64,000 nt of DNA. Source: Paragordius varius. Its lineage: Eukaryota; Nematomorpha. Of this stretch, positions 12,801 through 23,533 are shown piece after piece (within the stretch, counting starts at the first letter, position 1; the number at the start of each line of letters is the position of its first letter). The notes beneath the pieces are model-generated. The model made no database searches. It was not told the origin of the DNA and worked only from the letters and a program-made list of their open reading frames with translations. The stretch lies in the NCBI GenBank assembly GCA_964247055.1, contig OZ176056.1, positions 5,456,001 to 5,520,000 of the forward strand, given 5' to 3'. The position numbers were made by a program, and so were the translations under genes.

Positions 12801-12872
12801 CCATTGAATTAGTGTTAGTGTTGACAGGCGCAACGTTAGATGGACTTGCATTGTCCATGTTTCCGTTGAAAT
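12801..12872 (-). CDS. Linker exon type B, long form, class 1-1
   Basis: A 72-nt exon with acceptor aatatttaag and donor GTATATTT, the longest B exon seen. It reads D-F-N-G-N-M-D-N-A-S-P-S-N-V-A-P then V-N-T-N-T-N-S-M. It is Asn/Thr/Ser/Pro-rich, consistent with an extended, possibly glycosylated linker. Confidence 0.7.
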
Positions 12873-13336
12873 CTTAAATATTGGTTACAGCGATAAATAA
12901 TTTACATTGTTATATTAATGATGAAATATTAATAAAATGCTAGGTTTATTTTTATGAAAAATTATTCAACTTTTCAACATTATTTATAAACAGATTATAT
13001 TATTAAAATAAATCAAAATAGCCTACGTAAACATTAATATAGCGCCATCCCGCTAATGATTGCTATGAATTTTTACACAAATATTGCGTAATCAATAATC
13101 AAATGTGTATTTTGGCGATAACTTCCTTAAAAAACTCTAAAGTATTCGTCAACTAATAATGTGTTTTTGATTTCCATATATACTAAAAAATATAGTGCCT
13201 CAACATTAAATCATAAATAATAAAAATGACCTCTATGACACTGTATTACTAATGATCTTAGTTACAATGAATTCTTTAAGCAAAATTTGGAGAGAATCAA
13301 TGATCTTAGGCAAAAAAATTATTTATAAAAACATAC

Positions 13337-13396
13337 CAGAGATATTATTTGGTTCACTCTCTATAGATTTTATATCAGATCCAGCATTTGTTTCTT
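13337..13396 (-). CDS. Linker exon type C, class 1-1
   Basis: A 60-nt exon with acceptor aaaatctttag and donor GTATGTTT. It reads E-E-T-N-A-G-S-D-I-K-S-I-E-S-E-P then N-N-I-S. It is the most upstream C exon recognised in the first duplication copy. Confidence 0.65.
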
Positions 13397-13579
13397 CTAA
13401 AGATTTTATAATACATAATAATAATTATTATTCATAAATCAAATTAAATGCTAAATAAATATAAAATCATATAATAGGGGTTTTTATAAAACTCGTTTTT
13501 CTCAACCACACTTAATAGTTAAAATATTTTTATGAAACTATTTTAAAATAATTTTTATTTATTAATACTAGCATCTTAA

Positions 13580-13690
13580 AGTAATGGAACATCACCCAAT
13601 ATCCGTATAAATCCCTGTAATGGGTTTGTTTTAACACAAATCAATATTTTTGCTGGGATTTGTACGAATTTTTGGTTTTTCAAGTACTTT
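13580..13690. mobile_element. Short palindromic MITE, full copy
   Basis: Same family as 1168-1276: a left block AATATCCGTATAAATCCC and a right block GGGATTTGTACGAATTTTTG as inverted repeats around an AT-rich core (ACACAAATCAATATTTTTGC). Confidence 0.55.
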
Positions 13691-14881
13691 TTATTTTCCA
13701 TAGTATAATTTATATATCCCACTCATGGATTCCTTTAAATAAAACAATATATATTTTATACACACTATTAAACGAGATAAAAAATAAGAAAATATTTTTT
13801 TTGGGTTTTTATGTTGATATAAAAGTTTTTTTACTGAATAAAATATGAAAGTTAAGACTTTAATAGTGAGTTTAGATAGTAAATAATAAAAAAATATTTT
13901 CAGTTTCAGTAAATATTTTTTCAATCAGAGTAATTCGCCATATTAACTGACATTTTATATGATTGCTATATATATATATATAGAAAATATCTCCTGAAAT
14001 GATAATCAATCATAATATCTCAACTTTTATTAATATTTTGTAAATTATCCTTAAATTTCACCTTTTGCCCAATTTCGATTTTTTCTCAATATTTCAAAAA
14101 CTAGGCAAACAAATTAGTTTTTAAATTATGGATAGAAAATTTAAATTGGTTAAAAAAATAAAAATTGCGTATAATTAAGGATAATTAAAAAATATATTGA
14201 TTTGGATTAAGCTGTTTTATTATTATTCAGAAATTTACAATTTTTCCATAACTTAAAATCATAGTTAGGTTTATTAATACACAAATAAATATCGGGGTTT
14301 TTTTATAACATATTTGATACACAAATTTTTTTATGGAACCATATTAATATTTTTAAAATATAGCTAACGGTATTAAAATATTATTAACACTTCGATTCAA
14401 ATTGGAGTATCTAAATACACCAGACTATATATAAATTGAATTTTTTAAAAAACTACTGAAAGAAATGGTCCCAATTTAAATTTATGCTTCTCTCCTAATA
14501 AAAATTATATAAATGGCCGAAATATTTAAATAAAATTTGGTTTTGAAAAAAAAGTTTCATATCAAACTACTTCGACGCCATTTTATTTCTCTAACATTTT
14601 TGCAAAATATCGTGTTTATAAAGCTAAAGTGAAAGTTAATTTTTCATGTAAATCACAACTAACATTGATAGAAACAGAAAAAGTGGTTTATTTTGTATAT
14701 ATTTAAATTTAGCTAATGCACACATGTCATGTTGACTAAATTTTTACCTTTTAGGTTTTACCTAAAAATAAGTAAAAGCAAGTATTTTAAAATGATATTT
14801 TTTATATATTTCGGTCCATATTTCAATTTATTCCATATTTTTTGTATTATTTATTTTAAACAGGCCTGGGGTATCCAACTA

Positions 14882-14990
14882 AACCAACATTTATACTGGC
14901 AAAACACACTCTACAACATTCCTTATCCCTATTGACCCCTACCTCCGTGCAATGGCTGGATCTGGCCTGCACGCCTTACAAAAAACACCC
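14882..14990 (-). mobile_element. 5-prime stub of an RTE-like LINE
   Basis: About 105 bp, clearly less AT-rich than its surroundings, match the 5-prime end of the LINE at 28,262-31,255 almost exactly, including the start of the endonuclease (C-F-A-S-I-N-V on the minus strand). Homology to the LINE stops abruptly at 14,882 and unrelated AT-rich sequence follows. LINE insertions usually lose their 5-prime end, not their 3-prime end, so this stub reflects later deletion or recombination. Confidence 0.8.
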
Positions 14991-15593
14991 ATAAAAAACA
15001 AAAATACAATATAGAAGAATAATAATAGATAAAAATAAAAACTAAAATATATAGGAACTAATATGTAAATGCAAGCAAAAAGAATCAAAAAATTTGAACC
15101 AAAAAATAAAAAAAATACATAAATAAATTATATCAATAAATAAAAATGAAATTAAATACGCATCTTTACAACTGAGGAATTAGAATTATGATTTGGAATA
15201 TGTAATAATAAAACAATAAATAGAAAAATTATAAGAAAAATATTATAAAGGTAATTACGCGCCATTTTTGAATGAATGTCTCAGTAATATATAAAATTAT
15301 CCATCAGATCGATATAATTAAAAATATTATATATAATTTAGTATTTTAAAGATAATTAGACTTTAATCAAAATTTAATTATTTGGAGTGAAAAAAGTCAT
15401 TTATCAAATTTCTATGCATTGGAGTCTAAATATATATTTGCAAAATTTATTAACATGTTAGATAAACATTTGGCCTGACAACCAACTTTACAATTGGCGG
15501 TAATTAAAATTAATTAGTCATTGTTACTCTAAATTATAATAAACCATTGATATAAAAATTATAACTTTATGCTATTATATAAAAAAAATATAC

Positions 15594-15659
15594 CAATTGG
15601 ATTAGTGTCATTGTTAGCAGGCGCAACCTTAGATGGACTCGCAATGTTTCCTTTGGAAT
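15594..15659 (-). CDS. Linker exon type B, class 1-1
   Basis: A 66-nt exon with acceptor aatatttaag and donor GTATATTT. It reads D-S-K-G-N-I-A-S-P-S-K-V-A-P-A-N then N-D-T-N-P-I. Its sister in the second copy is 31,867-31,932. Confidence 0.7.
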
Positions 15660-16189
15660 CTTAAATATTAGTTAGAGTGAAATAATTAATAATTTACATC
15701 GTTATATTAATAGAACATTATTAATAAAATGCGAGGTCTATTGAAGAATATATTGCAAAAAAGGGTTTTGCAGTCAAAAATTATACCCTTATAGCCTCAT
15801 AATCAAACGCTATTTTCTTGTTTTATAATTCACAAAAGCGTTTTTATAATTGAGAAAATATTCTTGATTGGGTAAATTATAAATTAATCGGAATATCAAT
15901 CAAACTTTTTCAAATGTTCGGGAAAACGTTTTGATTGACTGGGAAAACGTTTAGTTCGGTTAGAAAATTTCGATTCATATGATTATTAAACAAAATATAT
16001 GAATAACAGTATGATTACACATTTATTTTATGAACTAGATTTTATCACTATATTTGGGAGTCGACTAATCTAAACTTTGTTTTAGATATCAAAACAGGAG
16101 ATTAATTACTTTACGGTGTAATTTATTTTGGGTTTAGAGCATTTTTAACATTATGCACCTACTAAATTAATATACAATGGTGTTAGTTC

Positions 16190-16450
16190 TTGCCAAAATT
16201 CCGAAATATCAAATTGTTTTAGAGAAGCAATATTATTTTAATGTTAAAGCTAAAAAATGGTAAGGAAACCGATGGATAATGGGCCGTGTTTTTAACACCC
16301 TCTGTAATGTACTACCTTAATTGTGAAATTTCGAAATAGGAAAATTGTTTTAGGGCAGCAATATTATTTAATGTCAAAGCTATAGAAATGGTTAGGAAAC
16401 CGATGGATAATATGCCGTGTTTTTAACACTCTGTGTAATGTACTACCTTA
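16190..16450. repeat. Tandem ~130-bp repeat, two units
   Basis: Two adjacent units (about 16,190-16,322 and 16,323-16,450) each run from a CCGAAAT...AAATTGTTTTAG block through AACCGATGGATAA to AACACYCTSTGTAATGTACT. Single diverged units occur at about 6,940-7,060 and 10,540-10,670, and the tandem pair is repeated at 32,470-32,725. No coding potential. Confidence 0.6.
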
Positions 16451-16520
16451 TTTGTTTTATTTGGCATTCTCACATGATTAGGAATTATAAAGTATATAAT
16501 TTATGCAAAATAGGAGATAA

Positions 16521-16634
16521 AAGTAGAGGAATATCAACCAAAAATCCTTACAATTTCCTGTAACAAGTCTGTTTTATGACAAATTAATATATTTGTATTG
16601 GAATTCGTACGGATTGTTGGTTGATATTCCACTA
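16521..16634. mobile_element. Short palindromic MITE, full copy
   Basis: The best-preserved inverted ends of the family: GAGGAATATCAACC at the left and GGTTGATATTCCACT at the right, around the conserved GACAAATTAATATATTTG core. Its orientation relative to the 2,337-type truncated copies is reversed. Confidence 0.6.
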
Positions 16635-17367
16635 TACAATCCTATTTTGCATGAATCCCTCATTTAAGAATCCGAATAAACACTCAAATACACTCATGAA
16701 CCAGATGACAAAAAAAGCAAAAATAAAAAACAATATTTTTGGTTTTATTTTGATATAGAAGTTTATTTTTTTGAATAAAACATGAATGTTAAGATTTTAA
16801 TATTGAGTTAAAAAATATTAAAAAAATTATTTTAATATAGTTTCATTAAATTTTTAGTATTTTAGGTGGTATAAAAGAAAAACGCCATCTTTTTACCTGA
16901 AATTTTATAGAAATCTTAACTATATGATTTTAGGCTATTTATAAATTGAAATTATCTCTTAAAATGATAATAAACGATATTATTTCAGATCATTATTTTT
17001 TGAAACCGATTTCGATTTTCTCTCAATCTAGTTGGACAACAAATAAAAAATTTTGCGGCAAATAAATACGATGGTCAAAGCTATCTTATGAAAAAAGTAT
17101 ATATATATATACATATATATATATTCCTCTTTAATTGCAATTTATTGATTTCTTAATCAGAAACCAACAAATAAAGTGGTAATGAGCGATAAACTAAAAA
17201 ATTATAACTTCTATGATAAATTTTTTAATAAAAAGTTAGTAGATATTTGGACTGCAAATACTAGGTAAATGTTATTATCAAATGATATTAAATTAATGCG
17301 AAATCATTAAAAAATTTATAAATGCAAAGATATGTAAAATATAAAATGTCTATGAATGTCTTTATAC

Positions 17368-17406
17368 CCATTCCACTTCCTAATGCTGGAGTTGTTACTT
17401 CAGGCA
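17368..17406 (-). CDS. Linker exon type A, class 1-1
   Basis: A 39-nt exon with acceptor ttttataaaaacag and donor GTATAAAG. It reads V-P-E-V-T-T-P-A-L-G-S-G-M. Downstream, in transcription order, of the type II FN3-like exon at 19,270. The intervening intron is about 1.9 kb, against about 0.4 kb at the type I pair. Confidence 0.7.
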
Positions 17407-17625
17407 CTGTTTTTATAAAAATATTTTGGAAATTAATTATAAAATCTACAAATTTGAATTTTGATTAAATTTAACATAAATTAATAAAAATTTGTCATTT
17501 TAAACAATAAAATATCATATTACAATTCTTAGATTAATAATATACAGAACTAATGGAACAATATTAGGTATATATTAGCCATTTAATTTAGAAACGAGAT
17601 GTTTTAAGGTATTTTATTACATAAA

Positions 17626-17657
<32 letters not shown>

Positions 17658-17850
17658 AAAATCTTTATATATGCATTTTTAAGCGACCTATCTTGATTTA
17701 TTAAAATATCAGGAATAATATCAATTATGTAAGATTGTGGTTATACAACCTTTTTTTTTGCGAATGGTGTTATAAAAATGTATATGACGTTAAACCATTT
17801 AAATTTGTTTATATTATATTTTTATAAATATTTTTCTTTAATTTAATATG

Positions 17851-17851
<1 letters not shown>

Positions 17852-17913
<62 letters not shown>

Positions 17914-17927
17914 CATACATACATACA
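17852..17927. repeat. (TA)n then (CATA)n microsatellite
   Basis: About 55 bp of uninterrupted TA followed by five ATAC units. The equivalent locus in the second duplication copy (34,163-34,194) is less than half as long, so this site has changed length since the duplication. Confidence 0.9.
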
Positions 17928-18089
17928 AATATTGGTTTAATCATTTGTATATTTTCACTTTTGTCTCAATAATTTCAATATGATCACTACAACATTTTGA
18001 TAATGTTTTTCACATTTTTTATACCTTATGTTTAACGTGGAGAGGGGCCGAAAAATGTCGCAAAATGTTGATCGTTAAGAAATAAGATA

Positions 18090-18330
18090 TATAGATCAAC
18101 TATGACGCTAAAAATATAAATTTTTTAGGCATTCAATAGACGAATTACCATGGAAATGGTACCAAAACCTTATAGGGTAGATTTCCAATCAGTTTTTAGG
18201 ATGTATTTACATTAGCGTGATGATATAGGAGGTAGGGCGACTGACTCATACACTGTGTGCCAGAGTTATCACCCCTAAACTACGCATTTCCATCATCACT
18301 GTCAGCCCTTTGTAAACGAGTGTTAATACA
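18090..18330 (+). mobile_element. LINE endonuclease fragment
   Basis: Plus-strand positions around 18,126-18,177 align without gaps to the endonuclease of the LINE at 28-31 kb (reverse complemented), with 10 mismatches over 52 bases by hand count. The frame gives L-G-I-Q, a stop, then T-N-Y-H-G-N-G-T-K-T-L, matching L-G-I-Q-E-T-R-Y-R-G-N-G-T-K-T-L. The following GC-richer 150 bp are probably part of the same relic, which is broken and old. The sister relic is at about 34,375-34,610. Confidence 0.6.
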
Positions 18331-19269
18331 ATTTAAATCCTTACCCTTTATAAAAAGGGAAAAAAGAGATTCTAAACAGTATATTTTTTTATATTTTATA
18401 TATATTATGTGATTCCCAAATTTTTCGGTTTAAGTGCTGCTGTTACACATTGCATGTTTCTCAAATAAGTTTCAATTGATACTACATTAAATTATATCAC
18501 GGTACGCAACAAAAAATAAATGTTAATGATGTATTCGATATCTAAAAGCCTCAGGATAATAATATTATATATGGGGTAAAATACTAAAATAAAGTCAAAT
18601 TTTTTCTCTTTTTAGCCATAATTAAAAAATGGCATTTTTATTGCCTTAACGTCTAGTATAATTTAATACAATAGATGAAAACACCAAAAATTAATTCTAA
18701 TATAAAATTTTAAACGAAAATTATCATAAAGATTTTACATTTTTTTCGGAGTGCCTCAGAAAATCTTATAAGAATATGAGCTAAAAATCGCGATTTGGCG
18801 TCATACTGGCATTAAACTTGTTAATATGCGGTAAAAGATTTTGATATTTATTAAAACAATCTTATAGTTATATATAAAGTTTAACCAAATATAGCCTTTA
18901 AAAAAGTTTAAACCTTATATAAAAAAGATATTTTTTGAACGTGTCAATGTGCAATTTTTTAGCTATTTATAAATCTTTAAGGTCCTCCGATAAAATTAGA
19001 AATTTTATTGATAATATTTTGCGTTTAAAAATATCCTTATATATTAAAAATATATAATTTAGTTGATGGGCTTTCATCTATAAAATTTAATTTTATTTGA
19101 CAGGTTCATAAAGCCTAATACTTATTAAATAACGTTTTTAAGTATTTATTTACATTCAGTAATTTATTTATTACACCGAAACTTTTAGCTATCGAATGGT
19201 ATATGATTCATTATCCTTTATTTTTGGACCCTTTTTTGCCGCATACTATATTTAAATAAATTAAATCAC

Positions 19270-19503
19270 CTGTAATATTAGCTTCACCGTAATACACAGT
19301 ATTACCAAATTCTGAAGAGACAATTATGGTTACATTGATGAGTCCAATCATATCGGTAATTATAGTAACACTAGTCGCATTCAGATTGGTATACAAAATT
19401 TTTCCTTCCCTGCTTACATTATACAATGATATCCCATCATTCGATTCCCAATCCATTTTGATAGAGGAGTCATTATTTATGGTCCAGTTTATTGGGAAAT
19501 TTA
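19270..19503 (-). CDS. Fibronectin-III-like domain exon, type II (copy 1)
   Basis: A 234-nt open exon encodes 78 residues. The acceptor is tatatatttcag and the donor is GTGATTTA. It shares the type I landmarks: N-W-T at 6-8, D-W-E-S at 18-21, Y-N-V-S at 28-31, L-Y-T-N-L-N-A-T-S in the middle and T-I-I-V-S-S near the end. It differs in the last third (N-V-T, N-T-V-Y-Y-G-E, N-I-T-G). Sequons include N6, N11 and N29, with more in the C-terminal half. A longer frame upstream (start near 19,663) is read-through of intron sequence and not a likely start, because the same stretch in the 36.5-kb copy is intronic. Confidence 0.75.
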
Positions 19504-21496
19504 CTGAAATATATAAATTATAAAATTTAGTAATACTAGACATATTTATACATTGTTTGTTGTGTTTATAAATTTCGCTGCAAAAGTTTATTTTGTTATT
19601 TAGTATACATAAAATATAAGTTTTAAAAAGATTGTTTATTACAATATTCGATTCTATATACAATCATAAGAGCAATTATTCGCTCTCTCAGTTATTTAAT
19701 GGGTGAGTGTGTAAGATATAGGTTTGTTGGTATGCTTATTTTGAGTTAAATATTTTGCAATTGGGGTTAGAGAAAAAGTTACTGTTTTCAACGAAGTATC
19801 ATGTTAGTATATTATACAAACATGATAAAACCTAATACGATCATGTAAATGAAAACCCCCTCTAATTCAAATAACTGAAATGACCATTAATAGTTCTCTC
19901 TACTGCATATTAAAATCCTCATAAAAACTATTTTACTTTTAACCAATTTTAGAGTAATTTAATCTGATATCGTTAATAGTAAAGCCCAAAAATACTTTTA
20001 AGTTTAGAATAAAAATACTCACTATAAAATGTAACATTTCTCGTTCTTACCATTTGGATAGACTTATTTGGAAAAAATTGTCTAAGAATTAGTATTACTA
20101 TTATAAGCATGTTTTTGCGAAATCAATTTTTAACAGACCGCGTTATGCCCACCCCTGGTTTTATAATACTTAATTAGAAAATTTTCTAGAAAAAGGTCAT
20201 TTTCATAAATCAGAAGTAAAAGTATGGCATATTTTAACGAAATAAACAAAATATGACCTATCTAAAAGAACCTATATTGTTGCACAGTATGCATTTGTAT
20301 ATTGTAATAAAAATATATTCATATTCTGTGTTCGTCATTTAAAATATTTATACATAATGTATCGATTTTAAGGTTAGAAGTATAGATTAAATAATTCTTG
20401 TAAATAGAGAAAGCACTAGCTTTCGAACATAATATAATATACAATGTCAGTGTGTGTGTTTGTTTTATTTCAAACGCTTTAAAATGTCGAAAAATGGTAC
20501 ATACTCTTATAAGATTTTGTGAAATACCATTATATTATGTCAGCTAATTAGCCATTTTAATTTAATTAAATATATATTACAGTCATGTATATGTAGAATT
20601 GACAGAAATTCGTTTTTAAATGATTATAATTTGCTTTTAATTGTTTTAATGTTTGATATGTCAACTTTCAACATCGCATTTTTAAGCATTAGAATAATAA
20701 TAGCTTATTTATTGTAAACAATTAAAAACAAAGCAAAATCAATTAAAAACGTATATATGACAATTCTAAACATAGACTGTAACTAAAATTATTTAATAAT
20801 GATATCCGCACAAAATTAATATTGTATATTATTATTCATTGATGCAAAGTGACCCCAGAATTTTAAATCGTAATCTGAAATCTGTGATTTTACCATTAAA
20901 AATTGAAAACAAAAATTAAATATTTAACTTATATTTGATTTTTACGATAAATATATATATATATATATATATATAAATATAATTTAATTTAGCTTACTAA
21001 TATTTTCTAGAAAAGGTATAAAAATATTAATATAGTTTAATAAATACAATTATAAAATTAATATGCTTTGTAAGTTAATAAAAAATATAATTTAAATGTA
21101 GATAACACAATAGCTAAAATTGTGCATGTTGATTAATATTATTTTTTGAGAAATTTGAAAATAATAACATTACTTTCACTAAGTTCTAAATTAGATAAAT
21201 AATATTTGCATAAAAATTTTTAAATAAATGCAAAAAACTCTAAAATATACATATAAATATATATGTACATTTCCTGAACAAAATGAAATAGTGAGATAAA
21301 ATTAATGTTATAAATTTATAAATCAAACTCCAAATTTAATCATAGATAAATTACAATAATAAAATTGGTGTTAATGCAAAAATGGTGTTTGAAATTTAAT
21401 TTTATAGAAGATAATTTTACATATTAAATAAACATTACTAGTTATTATTTATAAATACCGTTAAAAACTATATATATTCTCTTGAAATGAACATAT

Positions 21497-21517
21497 TATC
21501 AGCATCATCATCATTTT
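21497..21517 (-). pseudogene. Type E microexon with lost donor
   Basis: The sister of 319-339. The acceptor and the E-N-D-D-D-A-D coding bases remain, but the donor G|GTATGT has become A|ATATGT. A second E-like segment lies 330 bp away at 21,826. Confidence 0.4.
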
Positions 21518-21825
21518 CTTTAAAGATAAAAAAATTATATCAACAATAATATGAGTAACTCATTCAAAAAATCAGCAATTTATGTCAATACTTAGGAAAA
21601 ATATTTCCTGAACAAAATAAAATAGTGCTCTTTTAAATGTTATGTTATAAATATAAATCAATCTCCAAATTAATTACAATAATAAAATTGGTATTAATGC
21701 AAAAATGTATATATGTTTGAAATTTAATAATATTAGTTATTAATTGACAGATAGCATATACATACTGCTATCTGGCAATTATTAATGAAAAATACTGTTA
21801 AAAAAAATTATTGAAATGAACATAC

Positions 21826-21846
21826 CATTAGCATAATAATGTTTAT
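21826..21846 (-). CDS. Possible type E microexon variant
   Basis: A 21-nt segment with acceptor gtctttttag and donor GTATGTTC, reading D-K-H-Y-Y-A-N in the shared phase. The flanks are near-identical to those of the 319-339 microexon but the acidic core has changed. It may be a working variant or a relic. Confidence 0.3.
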
Positions 21847-22496
21847 CTAAAAAGACAATAAAATATATTATAATAACAATCTATACAAATGACGTTTAAA
21901 TATGAGCAATTTATGTTAATAGTTGAGAAATATTAATTTCCAAAAAATTGGTTTTGTTCCATAAATGCAATTTTACTAATTTTTGTATCATTGAAAAAAA
22001 ATTTATCTATCAGATTTGTATGAATTCGTGAGTGAAAATAAACACAAAAAACTGATTTTAAGCATTCATATATTTTTTAGCTTCCAGTTTAAGTTTCATC
22101 AAAGTAGCGCTTACTTTGATTCAAATTATTTTAATAGCCCAGACTATATTTAAATTGATATTTCAAAACAACTACTGAATGAAATTGCCCTAATTTAAAT
22201 TTATGCTTCAATATGAATTATAAAAATAGGCCGAAATTTTTAAAATTTTTTTGAAAAAATCTATATTAAACTATTTTGACACCATTTTTATTTTACCAAA
22301 TTGCAAAATATCGTATTTATTTGATTTTTAAGCTAATTTAAGTAAATTTGATTTATAACACACAAACATTGTCAGAAAAAATAGCTTAATTTACATTATT
22401 GTTATATTTAGCTAATAAACAAATGTAATGTTTTATTTAGAAATCCTGCATGAGTGGACTTATCAAGTATATAATTTATGATAAATAAATTCTTAA

Positions 22497-22606
22497 AGTA
22501 ATGGAATATCAACGACCAATCCGTACAAATCCCTGTAACATGTTTCTACACAAATTAATATTTTTACTGGGATGTGTACGAATATTTGGTTGATTTTCCA
22601 CTACTT
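22497..22606. mobile_element. Short palindromic MITE, full copy
   Basis: The duplication-derived sister of 1168-1276 in the same relative position, so it was present before the segmental duplication. Confidence 0.6.
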
Positions 22607-22863
22607 TCCTATATTGCATAAATTTTATACTTTGATCTCCCACTCATGTAAGATACCAAAATAAAACAGAAATTTTTTATACGCTCGCTGAATATCCTTA
22701 ATTTTTACTTTTTGCCCTATTTCTATTATTTCATTTAGGTCGCAAACAAATAATAGTTTTTACGGCAAATGAATAAGCTGTCATAATCTATAACAAAAAA
22801 AATTTTTTTGTTAACAATTACAAAGATATCTAAAATATAAAATGTCTATAATTGTCATTATAC

Positions 22864-22902
22864 CCATTCCATTTCCTGCTGGAGTTGTTACTTTGGATGG
22901 CA
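22864..22902 (-). CDS. Linker exon type A, class 1-1
   Basis: A 39-nt exon identical in its coding bases to 1533-1571, with the same splice sites (aaaacag / GTATAAT). It follows the FN3-like exon at 23,297 in transcription order. Confidence 0.7.
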
Positions 22903-23296
22903 CTGTTTTTATAAAAATGTATTTGTCAATTTATTATAAAATACATAAACTTCGCATAAATTTTTTAAGAATTTGTTATTAATCATAAAATACCATATTA
23001 CAATTTTTAAATTCATAATATACTAGAGCTGAAAATGGAGAATGTTGTGTGTATAGTTTTAAGTTTAGAAACAAGAGAAGTATTAAGACCATTTAACATA
23101 AAATAAAAATATATATAAAATTTAGAATCTATATCTATGCATTATAAAGCAACCTATCTTGATTTATTAAAATATAAATAAATTATCAGTAATAAAATCA
23201 ATTATAGTGTTGAAAATTGTGTTTATCATTTTTATATTTGTTTTTTATCATTTTATGAGTATTTTTCTTTTAATTTAATTTAAATAAAAAAATCAC

Positions 23297-23533
23297 CTGT
23301 AATTACAACTTCACCGCGATACAGAATTTCAGATTGTGAAGAGACAATTATGGTTTTATTGGTGAGTGAATTCATATCGGTATTTATAGTAACACTAGTC
23401 GCATTCAGATTGGTATACAAATATTTTCCTTCGCTGCTTACATTATACGATGATATCCCATCTTTCGATTCCCAATCCAATTTGATAGATGAGTCATCAA
23501 TTCTGGTCCAGTTTATTTGGATAATTTCAAATT
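23297..23533 (-). CDS. Fibronectin-III-like domain exon, type I (copy 2)
   Basis: The sister of 1960-2196: 237 nt, same acceptor and donor, phase 1-1. The protein differs at one residue (V for E in the final E-V-x-I-T strand), while the surrounding introns carry several indels. All four sequons are kept. The intact frame in both copies suggests both are still used. Confidence 0.75.

Noticed and set aside
19326-19523. Plus-strand frames opposite the FN3-like exons (also at 1962, 23,350, 35,599, 36,587)
   Set aside because: They are antisense shadows: splice sites, domain pattern and sequons are all on the minus strand.
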